A DNA stretch of 43,381 nucleotides from the NCBI GenBank assembly GCA_040143965.1, contig JASJQH010000032.1, positions 1 through 43,381 on the forward strand. The letters run 5' to 3'. Positions 1 to 10,453 of the stretch are shown piece after piece. The DNA is from Basidiobolus ranarum (lineage: Eukaryota; Basidiobolomycota; Basidiobolomycetes; Basidiobolales). The translations under genes and the position numbers were made by a program. The notes beneath the pieces are model-generated. The model made no database searches, was not told where the DNA came from, and saw nothing but the letters and a program-made list of their open reading frames with translations. Positions within the stretch are counted from its first letter, which is position 1; each line of letters starts with the position of its first letter.

Positions 1-998
1 GCTTAGATGACGGGCTACTGATATTTCTAATGGAGTAACTTGCCTCTAAGTCCATGCCGACAATTACTTTGTCTACATCATACATAAGCAATTCGGAACT
101 TCCATAAATAGCATGAATAAACTCCTTGTTATGTTTTTCAAGATACACCAGCTATATGATGTTGATGTGAGCCCATTTGCGAAATATCCAAACCACAGTT
201 CTACTTTACTTACCTGAGCCCAAGCAGAGTAAGGTGCTCTGATAAATTCGATTTTGTGAGAATGCAAAATCTCAAAAACCAGATTCAATAAATCCGGCTG
301 GTAGATAGAGCCTGAGCTAATCCAACCACTCATTGCTTGATCCATCTTTCCCTTTTCATATGCATCCCATGCGTTGGCACGCTTCTGTGGTCGAGTGTCC
401 TCACTTGAAAACGGTTTATCTTTACGAATTAGAGACAACCCGTTAAATACGAAAAATGGCTGGATATCGTGTGATCTGATTATAATGAGATCAAGTTAGT
501 ATAGGATGGACATCATAAGCTATTCTATTTAATAAGCCTCGTTGGCGCTACAGGAGACTGGAATATGGCAGAACAAATACAAGAGTCACTTTGTAAACGC
601 CCGCTACTATACGAATCGAAATACAATTTGTATTTACTTACTTAAATAATTCCAATTCTCGTTCGATGGCAGCCTTTAAACCGAAAGGAGCACCACCCAT
701 TGCCGCAGGAGTTGCTTCGCGGACTGTAGCCTGTAGTAGCTTACGTAACCAATAGGCTCCATCAATGCCTAAACGGATGTTCTTTAGTAGTATCAAGGAG
801 GAATGTTGTAGAAGGCGACGCTCCGCAGTGAAAACTAAAAATATTTTCCAAAATATTTATTAGTATTTGCAAGAATGCAGGATAGAAATTTTACAACTAT
901 ATTGAAAAGTGAAGTAACCAAAACATCCGGCCATTCCTTTCATCATTTCAAACTTGAGTACAAGTAAAATACTTACTATCAAAATGTCGAACAGGCAT
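1..998 (-). CDS. MKT1: Mkt1-like post-transcriptional regulator (5' part, cut by window edge)
   Basis: The N-terminal part of an Mkt1 family protein, which in yeast works with Pbp1 in post-transcriptional control of mRNAs. Four exons can be read: 977-998, 642-834, 214-475 and 1-151, with GTAAGT donors at three introns and unbroken frame. The start is the ATG at 998, giving MPVRHFDIFTAERRLL, a typical Mkt1 beginning. The XPG-N-like region follows: LGIDGAYWLRKLL, AAMGGAPFGLKAAIE, PFFVFNGLSLIRKD, FIRAPYSAWAQLVYLE and the XPG-I-like IYGSSELLMYDVDKVI. In active XPG/FEN1 nucleases the VFDG motif carries a metal-binding Asp. Here it is VFNG, so the fold is probably not a working nuclease, as is thought for Mkt1. 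The 3' part and C-terminal domains lie outside the window. It is head-to-head with the UBC4 gene, about 800 bp apart. Confidence 0.9.
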
Positions 999-2497
<1,499 letters not shown>

Positions 2498-3555
2498 AGT
2501 TCAATTGGTTTACTTTTATTACCTCACTATTTTGTGTTGTGTTTATTTATATTCAGCACAATTTCGTCACTCCTTTGTTTAACCTTTCCTCCTCACGAAT
2601 TTGTTCAAACTTATGAATAGATGTTTTTTTCGAAAGAAAGTCTGACTTATCATTGTTTATATTGCTTTTACTTTACCAATAATCTTCCTGGATTTTGACT
2701 TGATATCGATCGAACATCTAGTATAATGAAGTAATGAACATCTTCAAACATATCACACACAATAATGGCTTGGTTTAGATTACGTCTACCTCAACGTCAT
2801 AAATCTTGGGATATTCTGGCAATTTTCACCAACAATTTCCCCTCTTTTTCGCCAGGGGATAAGTGATGAAATGGAATTTCTTTGTATCAATTGTATTTGT
2901 GTATTGTAGGTGTGATTCAATGGTATTTTACTATATTTCTGATCCAATATAGATTAGTGAGAAAATTTCAATCGATTCATAACACATTTGTATTCCATTA
3001 AGGTCCTTTTTGGTATCATTTCTCCTGATACCACGTAAACCCTTATGGCTGGAAGAAAGGCAGCCTTTCCCCCTTAATCATCATACTAAGAACAAGGCTA
3101 GAGTGATTTTTTTTGACACATGATAACTTCATAGGATATCCAATCAGGCTGTTGGAACTAGTATAGAATGTTACACTCTCAAGATAATATGGTAAAGTAC
3201 GTTTGTTGGAACTATTTGAGGACCGCATGTTAATACTAACAACTAAGAATTAACTATGGCTCAAAAAAAAGGAAATATATGGTAGAGAAGTGAGCAAGGG
3301 ATGAAATAGTTGTGTGGGGATGAGACAAGCCTTGAAGCTTAAGTATATATGAATGGCGAGGTAGTATGGGTGCTCAAGGAAACGCTTAATAGGAACGTTG
3401 ACTAAAGTCATGTTAAGAAATGCACCAACGATATAGAATTACATAAAATAAAGGGTGTATAAGGTTGGTTTTAGACTGAAATGTATATAGAATAGAATGA
3501 AATAAACGGGAGTAATACGGTATAACATCATGGCAATATAACACGAGCTGGAGTC
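2498..3555. other. Intergenic region, 3' sides of UBC4 and glycosyltransferase gene
   Basis: About 1.06 kb between two convergent genes. It is AT-rich and holds no ORF with family resemblance. No RNA gene or repeat was recognised. Confidence 0.6.
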
Positions 3556-6511
3556 TTAGGCGGTAACCTTAGTTTTGATTTCCTTGTGAAGTTGAATATC
3601 GTCATAACTAGCATCTAGGATAATTATATCATTTGTGGGGCCTACGGAGACGGAGGGTGGTGGATGATAAGTAATGGTTGAAAGTAACTGATTAATTTCT
3701 GCCCGATTGGCATTGTGAATATCAACAGTATTCGATGACCATTTTGGAAGCCCTGGGCCCCATGAGAGTTTTCCGAAATTAGCAGAAACCTTCAGGGTGA
3801 ATTTGGTCACATCGGCGGACCCACCACGTACGAAAACTACATTCAATCCATGGAGAGTTTCGCCTTCCTTGGGTGGTGCTTTTATGGTAATATCACTGGC
3901 CCCCATCAATTCGACGCGAGGCAAATTATCCATAGTCTTCAGAGTGAAGTTTTGGAAGATGACATCGACCACACTGCCATGCTTAATCTCGATAGAATTG
4001 GTCATTTTACCGAACAAATGAAGCGACCATGTTTTCTCTGACCAAGATTGAACCTGTGTATCAGCATCGCGGTTAGCCCGGAACATGGCATCCACCGCGA
4101 GGTAACCGACCGGATAAAGGACTTCAGAATCCAAAATATTCAATCCATACTTCTCCAAATAACGATTGTTGCGCACATAAGAGGTGAGAACCTTCGGGCC
4201 AAGACAGTTGTAGCAGTCAGCTGGGATTTCATTTCTAAACAAACTCTCCATCATCTCCCTAAACATGATACGACCACGGCGGAACCTCATCACACCATTG
4301 GCGAGGTACTTGCCAGTATCATCGAGGGTCCATTCTTTATCACTCTCCACCTTCGAGGTATCAGATCCAACAAATTCCATTTGAGTATCTTGAGGAAATT
4401 GAAGCCAAAGGGCGTCCATATCCATATACAACCCACCGTATTTGTACAGACATACAGCTCTTAAATAATCCGATTGACGTACAGGCATGATAGATGACTG
4501 CTTCTGTTCGTTCCAGGTTTTTACCCAACCTTCGCTGTTAGGTCCGAAATACCATCCACGAGACAAGACAAGATCCTTGTCAAACTTAACTACGTGAACT
4601 TGGTATCCGCTTCGCTTAAATTTGTCAAAGAAATTGTCAGGTAAAGTGTTGGAGAGAACCAATACAACTGCTCGGGGATTGTGAACAAAGACCAACTCTA
4701 TGCACTTGAAATGCCTGTCTAGGAACGTAGATTGCCCTGTGGTCCAAATAACCCAATGTAGTAAACTCCAATCGGCGGTTTCAGAGTAGATTGAAGTTTT
4801 GGTGCTTAGCAAATCTGAAATGATCCAATCATCGGCAACATCAGGGTTGATCAAGTTAGGGTCCTCGAATAACTCTCTCTTGCTCTCTTCAATCGTCAAA
4901 GGATCGGGCTTTGTGGTTAAAGTAATACCCTTGACACGATCACAAGAGAATCCCCAATCGTGCCAAGAGGTACCACGACCTGTGCAAGGGTAACACATAG
5001 CACAAAAGAATTGTCTGAAACCATTACATAACCTACGGCCATTAACGACATTATCGTACATGGCATACATGTCTGGAGTAACTTTGAAGGCGTCACTGAA
5101 ATGTTTGGCAATCATGTCATCTTCACAAACATCATTTTGTTGAATGCGGCGATCGTGCTTTGGCTTGATGTTGTAGGGATATAGCCATAGGCCCAAGTTT
5201 TGATCCTCGTTCTTCGTATAAAGTCTAGGGCCATCACTTACAATACGAGAGACAACATCTTTGGATAGAATGTATAGAGCACCAGCAACGTAAGGTGGGA
5301 AGTAGCCCAGGTCATAGTCAAAGGCAGAGTTTTTGTTCGAGCTATCTCTGATAGGTGGGATATCATAGTAAGCTAAGCCTCTCCAATACCATTGTTGAGG
5401 AGGCATCTGTAGCATTTCGTCCCAAACAGTGTCAAATCGAACAAAAATATCATCATCTGTTTTAACGAGGTAATCAAAATCGACGCCATTGGCCCACTCG
5501 AGTGATTTATATGACTTTTTACTCAAGTCCTCATATAAATCAGATGAAGATAACATCAGTATATCTTTATACTGCTCTGTCTCTTGTTCAATTAGTTCCG
5601 ACATTTGTTGCTGTAAACCACCATTCGGTGGCTCTCCAAGAATAAATCTATAAACTGTGGAAATTTGGTCCGAGTTCTTGGGGACTAGTTTGAGAGTAGT
5701 TTCGCGGAAAACTTGACGTTTTTCGTAACTTCTTCGACTCCATGAGGATATGATAACGACCACCATCTTCACCTTAGAATGAGAAATAAGCTCGGTGGAA
5801 CTCACGTTTCGGTTGCCATAAAACACCGGATCTTTGGAATTTTCCGGTACAGTGTATCGAATGTTAGAATTAACATGGAGTAATAATACTAAACTAAGCA
5901 TGGACAATAGAGCAATCGTTGGTAGTACAGCCCATAACAAAGAGCTTAAAGAGACTGGCGGCTGATTAAATATCTGTGATTTAGCGCGAGAGCTAATATA
6001 CCACTCAACAACTAAGCCAAAAGCAGACAAAAAAGAAATCAACACCCAAGTCCAAATTGGCTCCGTGGCTGCATATCTGGAGGCCAAATAGCCAGTAGTG
6101 CCCCATAGAATAAGGTATAAGACTATAGTCTTCCGAACGATTGCAGGCATTACATCCTTATATAACCATCTACCCATAACTGCTTCAACTAAGCGGAAAT
6201 TTAACGCGGCAGTGAGCAGACACTATAGCATCAATAGAAACGTGTATTTAGTACGAGTTGTAGAAGAATGATAAATAAGAAATTCAAAATACCCATAGTC
6301 CAGCGACAATGTATTCCACAGCGCTAATCTTATATGTTAACATTCCAGTGCGAAAGATACATATTAAGTTATATAATACGCCGAATAAACCAGGTACTAA
6401 GCTGGCAGCTCTAAGCAACTTTAAGGGGAGATAATGCTTTCGGAGTAAAGTAGAACCAACAGGATTTCTCCATACAGTTGGCAGAATTGAAGGAGAGCTC
6501 GGATGATGCAT
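3556..6511 (-). CDS. Membrane-anchored bifunctional glycosyltransferase (GT31-like plus GT32-like)
   Basis: Two exons are proposed: 6293-6511 and 3556-6222, separated by a 70-nt intron (6223-6292; donor GTATTT, TACTAAA branch-like site, acceptor ATAG). The product is about 961 residues. If the small exon is not used, an ATG at 6177 gives 873 residues. The N-terminus has about five hydrophobic helices (roughly residues 33-52, 62-82, 100-122, 129-150 and 166-190). A GT31 (beta-1,3-galactosyltransferase-like) domain follows, with the DXD site FDYLVKTDDDIFVRFD (D329-D331), FPPYVAGALYILSKDVV and NEDQNLGLWL. A second catalytic domain begins near residue 540 and carries the GT32/OCH1-type motif YKYGGLYMDMDALWLQ (D674, D676). 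The last 150 residues look like a beta-rich tail. It is probably a Golgi enzyme that builds surface or protein-linked glycans. Acceptor and donor sugars cannot be read from sequence. Confidence 0.82.
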
Positions 6512-7080
6512 CCTGTCTCAAATTAATACAGTACAACTAGATGAGAGGTTGCAAGGTTTATAAACGAAGTATTAGATATATATTACTGTAATTATGGAAT
6601 AAATAACAAGATCACTATACGAAGATGCAAGCTCAGAATAAGAGAAGGAGAGAAGATACCGAAATAAACCCACTTTTTCTAAACAGAAAAATTTGGCGCA
6701 AGGTATGAAGCCGGAAACAAAAGCCAGAGGGAAGAAATGCACCCCTTCAAAATTGAGGTTATCGATTCGAGGTTAGGGAGAGCAAATTAATAGCCAATGG
6801 GAATTACTTTCGATAATTGGTTCAAGTAATCTCCAACTATTTTTACTCGAGAGGTAGAATTGGAACAGAAGCTACAAATCGATGCCAAGAGCCGTATCTC
6901 ACTAAGCTTACTTTGCTTTTGGTTGGAGACACCCCAGAGTTAGGGCGCCATTGGTAATCTGTGTGCAAATAATAATATCTTTCAATCATTGGATAAGTAA
7001 ATGCCCACAAGTTACTCAAAGTAAACAGTAATGTTGATTAAACAGTGCACCGAGAGGTTATAAGGAGATCCATCTAGATC

Positions 7081-7157
7081 GTAGGTACATAGGGAATTGT
7101 AGGTATATAGGGAACTATATAGGGAATTATAGATATATAGGGAGTTATATGGGGAAT
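7081..7157. repeat. Imperfect tandem repeat, about 16-bp unit
   Basis: Five degenerate units built on ATATAGGGAATTATAG follow one another (variants ACATAGGGAATTGTAG, ATATAGGGAACTAT, ATATAGGGAGTTAT, ATGGGGAATAG). It lies in non-coding DNA and looks like a decaying minisatellite. Confidence 0.75.
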
Positions 7158-7310
7158 AGTGATAAGATTTGACTTGATTAAGGAAACCCATTTTATTTGT
7201 CTACAATTTGGTTTATCTCATCCATTTTTCACACAACTCGCTTATCACCAATCAGCAACAGCAGCATGTCAGGAGCGTGGAAGGGCTAGAGTTTGGCTAT
7301 AGTAAAGAAC

Positions 7311-7336
7311 AGTGATATTCTGCAGTGATATTCTGC
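7311..7336. repeat. 13-bp perfect tandem duplication
   Basis: AGTGATATTCTGC occurs twice in direct succession. It is a simple slippage-type duplication in non-coding DNA. Confidence 0.8.
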
Positions 7337-7673
7337 AGTTGGTGGATGCTACATGCATAGTATCATCTCAAAGATACCAGAAATCTCCCTTAAAAATGCA
7401 CAACCCTATATTTTACAGCGTTGATTATGTGAACTAAGACTAGCCACATGCGCCTCATTTTCCTCTGTTGCTGCTCTCTTGGTACAAGTGATAGTTGATC
7501 ACAATTGTAGAATCGCGTTCCTTATATTGGCACCTTTGATGCTCAGCATGGATGTGTTTCTTCATCTATGCTACGTCAACTTGATGCATCCCTGATTCAA
7601 TCGCCATAGGTAGGGTGATGCCGAAAAGATCTTACTAACTACAGTAGGGAGATGCTGGGAAGTTGTGCTTCCT

Positions 7674-7680
7674 TATAAAG
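7674..7680 (+). promoter_or_regulatory. Possible TATA box of the GPI-protein gene
   Basis: TATAAAG lies about 146 bp upstream of the ATG at 7820, with a second AT-rich element (ATTATATAAT) shortly after it. Placement fits a core promoter, but there is no transcript evidence. Confidence 0.4.
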
Positions 7681-7819
7681 AAATTATATAATCATAATTA
7701 CCACTAACGCGAGATTCATTTTACGTCTTGAGTGACTGTTATTGATCTGTCTTGTCTGTTCGCCTAGCCATCATCCAGCACTACTCTTTATCTACTGATC
7801 AATACCTCCAAATCCTGTT

Positions 7820-8362
7820 ATGCTCATATTCACCGTAGTCCTCGCTTTGTTTTCTTTGATTTCGGGCACCCTAGGTCAGCTTGTTTCATCTAGTACTACT
7901 GGTATCGCCCCAGTAGGGTCTACAAAATCATCATGTGGTGCCCACAATGTTATGGTTTTATGTGTTCAAACCAACACTGAGAAACAAGCTGGTTGTGTAG
8001 CTTTCCCTGATCCTCGTCTCTGTCAGTGTCAATATCAGCATGCTGTAGTGACATGTTACGACCTTTGCAAGGGTGATGTAGGAGCTACCGCAGAGCGACC
8101 ACGGGCTGAAGGAGACACGGTAACCTTGTGTCAAGGCTACAATAACTCCCAGATATTTCCTCCCCAACGAGGAAACCCAGCAACTCAGCCCTCTGCTTCT
8201 TCCCTTTCACCTTCCAAAGCTATACCTGGGCAAGGAGCCTCCGCTGGTGTTCCTAACACTCCTTCCAAATCTTCGTCTCTACAGACAAATTCACAGACTC
8301 AATACCTAATTGTCGCTCTCATGGCTCTTACTATGTCGTTTGTGGTAGAGCACTTTTCCTGA
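7820..8362 (+). CDS. GPI-anchored eight-cysteine (CFEM-like) cell-surface protein
   Basis: An intronless gene for a 180-residue secreted protein. Residues 1-19 (MLIFTVVLALFSLISGTLG) form a signal peptide. The mature N-terminal part holds eight cysteines in the order C-x8-C-x10-C-x8-C-x-C-x7-C-x3-C-x20-C, including DPRLCQC and VVTCYDLC. This resembles CFEM and related eight-cysteine domains of fungal surface proteins, although the first spacing is wider than in classic CFEM. A Ser/Thr/Pro-rich linker follows, and the last 20 residues are hydrophobic, as expected of a GPI-attachment signal. It probably sits on the plasma membrane or cell wall. CFEM proteins can bind heme, but I would not claim that here. 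Confidence is high for a secreted GPI-type protein and moderate for the domain class. Confidence 0.75.
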   Translation: MLIFTVVLALFSLISGTLGQLVSSSTTGIAPVGSTKSSCGAHNVMVLCVQTNTEKQAGCVAFPDPRLCQCQYQHAVVTCYDLCKGDVGATAERPRAEGDTVTLCQGYNNSQIFPPQRGNPATQPSASSLSPSKAIPGQGASAGVPNTPSKSSSLQTNSQTQYLIVALMALTMSFVVEHFS

Positions 8363-9308
8363 TCCATCTTTCTAGTTATAATCAATGACCCATTTCCCAC
8401 GCTGTGCCTTCAACTTTGGTCTGACAATTTAACATTTTATTTGATTTCTTCAATACACTCTTTTTATTCTTTGGCACAACTCAATCTACATATACTGAAC
8501 CTCATTAGTACTGTCCACCTTATACTGGCTTCTGTAATCTTCCATGGTAAACAAACAATAACAAATATGATTGGTTGCGTCTGGTCAATATCTTGTATTA
8601 ACATAGTACTAGCATAAGTAGCATATTAAATATACATTCCCATCATTATCCTCAAATATGTATAAATATCTACTCACATAGAGTGTCTTGGCGATTGTTA
8701 ACGCGTAAGAATTTGCATTGCGTACCACGTAACGTACTATTTATATGCATTAGAGCGGAGGTGTCCTTGACTGCGCAATTGACACAGTTGTTTTTAATGT
8801 ACTTCACACCGTCTTGGACATTGGATGAGTGGAGTTAAAGTTGGTATGAGCTACCAGGTCACCATTGGCGGAAGTGAAATGTTCCCAAATTATCACATAA
8901 ATTAAAGACTGAGTGGGTGGGTGGGGCGGATGAATCTGAACCTAATTACTAGTTGAATCATCGCCTATTTCATGCTTGGTAATGATCCATTCTTTGCGTA
9001 GATAGACAAATCATGGATCGGATATCCGTTCTGGATTTAGAAAAAGATCACTTACACCATGGATGACTAGAAATCCCGTTCATCATGGGGATTCTCCGAT
9101 AATTGGTGGATTTTTGTTGTTACCAGGATAAGAACAATTTGTTTACTAAAGAACCGCGTTTACTATTCTTGGCGTCATAGGTGATTCAATCAAGAAAACG
9201 AATAGAAAAATCCCAGACGTCATTGATATATATAAGCCTGAGTTGGAAGTAAATCTTCACCATCTATTCCTATATTTCTTTTTCATTTACTTTTCTTTTC
9301 AACAAACA
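8363..9308. other. Intergenic region upstream of the transgelin gene
   Basis: About 950 bp of AT-rich DNA with no recognisable gene. The last 100 bp contain the TATA element listed separately. Confidence 0.6.
9227..9236 (+). promoter_or_regulatory. TATA box of the transgelin-like gene
   Basis: TATATATAAG starts 82 bp upstream of the ATG at 9309. A pyrimidine-rich leader follows, ending CAAACA-ATG, a good fungal start context. Confidence 0.6.
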
Positions 9309-9890
9309 ATGTCTTTGCCTTTATATGGAATTGATAGAGACCTCGCTCGTAAAATCGCCGGGAAATACGACCCTGAGCGTGAACGTCAAGCTCGTGCCTG
9401 GATCGAGACAGTCCTTGGCGAATCATTACCCTATGACAACTTCTTCGATTCCTTACATGACGGTATTATCTTGTGCAAGCTAGTTGACAAAGTATTCCCT
9501 GGTCAAGGGAGATATAACACCTCCAAGTTAGCCTTCAAACAAATGGAAAATATCAACAAATTCCTAACTGCAGCCGGTCAACTTGGATGTCCATCAGTGG
9601 ATTTGTTTCAAACGGTGGACTTGTATGAGAAGAAAAGCCCTGGTCAAGTGGTGGACGCAATCTTTTCGTTCGCTAGATATGCTATAAAGAATGGTTTAGA
9701 TGCTCCCCCACTAGGCCCCAAAGTTGCCGATAAACACGAGGTACACTTTACGCCAGAACAGCTGAATCGATGCAAAAGCGTGATTAATACCCACCAAATG
9801 GGTTACACCAAAGGTGCCAATCAGTCAGGGATGAGTTTTGGTTCGAGATTAGAAATTAGCGGATACGACACTTCCAGAAGAGGCAAATGA
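9309..9890 (+). CDS. SCP1: Transgelin/calponin-like actin-bundling protein (Scp1/Stg1)
   Basis: A single-exon gene for a 194-residue protein. A calponin-homology domain covers about residues 19-125 (RQARAWIETVLG, FFDSLHDGIILCKLVDKVFPG, FKQMENINKFLTAAGQLG, DLYEKKSPGQVVDAIFSFAR). A calponin-type repeat follows near the C-terminus (MGYTKGANQSGMSFGSRLEI). This domain order and length are those of fungal Scp1/Stg1 and animal transgelin, which bind and bundle F-actin, for example in cortical patches. The start is set at ATG 9309 because the in-frame sequence upstream lacks an ATG and is pyrimidine-rich leader. A TATA box lies 82 bp upstream. It runs tail-to-tail with Not4. Confidence 0.93.
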   Translation: MSLPLYGIDRDLARKIAGKYDPERERQARAWIETVLGESLPYDNFFDSLHDGIILCKLVDKVFPGQGRYNTSKLAFKQMENINKFLTAAGQLGCPSVDLFQTVDLYEKKSPGQVVDAIFSFARYAIKNGLDAPPLGPKVADKHEVHFTPEQLNRCKSVINTHQMGYTKGANQSGMSFGSRLEISGYDTSRRGK

Positions 9891-10453
9891 GAGACGTCAA
9901 TCTTAATTGAACTCACCTTGACCACGTACCACTGTTTTACTCTTGCATTGACATTTTAGCATTACCTTGTATGTTTCTTCACGAATGGATTTACTTTAGA
10001 GAAGAAAATCCGATATCAAATGTCGTATTGTATCATATATATATATTCCAATAAAAAGTTGATATTATCTTAGTTTTTTCTTATTTAATGTAGACAGTCT
10101 GGTACAAAAGTTTCGAGTAGTTCTACGACTAGCTCTACATCTTGAAGTATATAAGTTTCATTTCACGATAGTATACCAAAGTATCATATAGAAAACACAT
10201 GGCGCCAAAAAATTTACGAAAGTATGTGTAGAAGAAGGAAATAACCAGGGAAGACAACAAATAGACGATAAAATTGACATTTTCCAAAGGCCATCTACAA
10301 ATCATAACTTGTCCTCAACTACATGTTGACTTGTATTGTTGAATAAATTATGGCAAAGACATGAGGAAGAGGAACTGAACGGAATAAAATAAAACAATTA
10401 AAGAAATCACATAGCTTCTTTGGAAAATAATACTAAAAAGGTTCCGTATTGTT
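9891..10453. other. 3' intergenic region of transgelin and Not4 genes
   Basis: About 560 bp between convergent genes. AATAAA at 10050-10055, preceded by an AT dinucleotide run, is a plausible polyadenylation signal for the plus-strand gene. Nothing else was recognised. Confidence 0.55.

Larger units (their letters stand above)
6512..7819. other. Intergenic region with short tandem repeats
   Basis: About 1.3 kb between the divergent glycosyltransferase and GPI-protein genes. It contains the repeat tracts listed separately, a TTTATAAA (6557-6564) about 46 bp upstream of the glycosyltransferase ATG, and no coding sequence that I recognise. Confidence 0.6.

Noticed and set aside
4048-4464. A 138-codon plus-strand frame inside the glycosyltransferase gene
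   Set aside because: It is antisense to the GT32 domain coding sequence and has no independent signals or family similarity.
6742-6754. CCCCTTCAAAATT shared with 30632-30644 as a promoter motif
   Set aside because: A rough count of 13-mer pairs in a window of this size predicts tens of such matches by chance, so two copies are not evidence.
9243-9308. N-terminal extension of the transgelin-like protein with a hydrophobic, signal-like stretch
   Set aside because: There is no ATG in the extension; it is pyrimidine-rich leader just after the TATA box, and transgelins are cytosolic.
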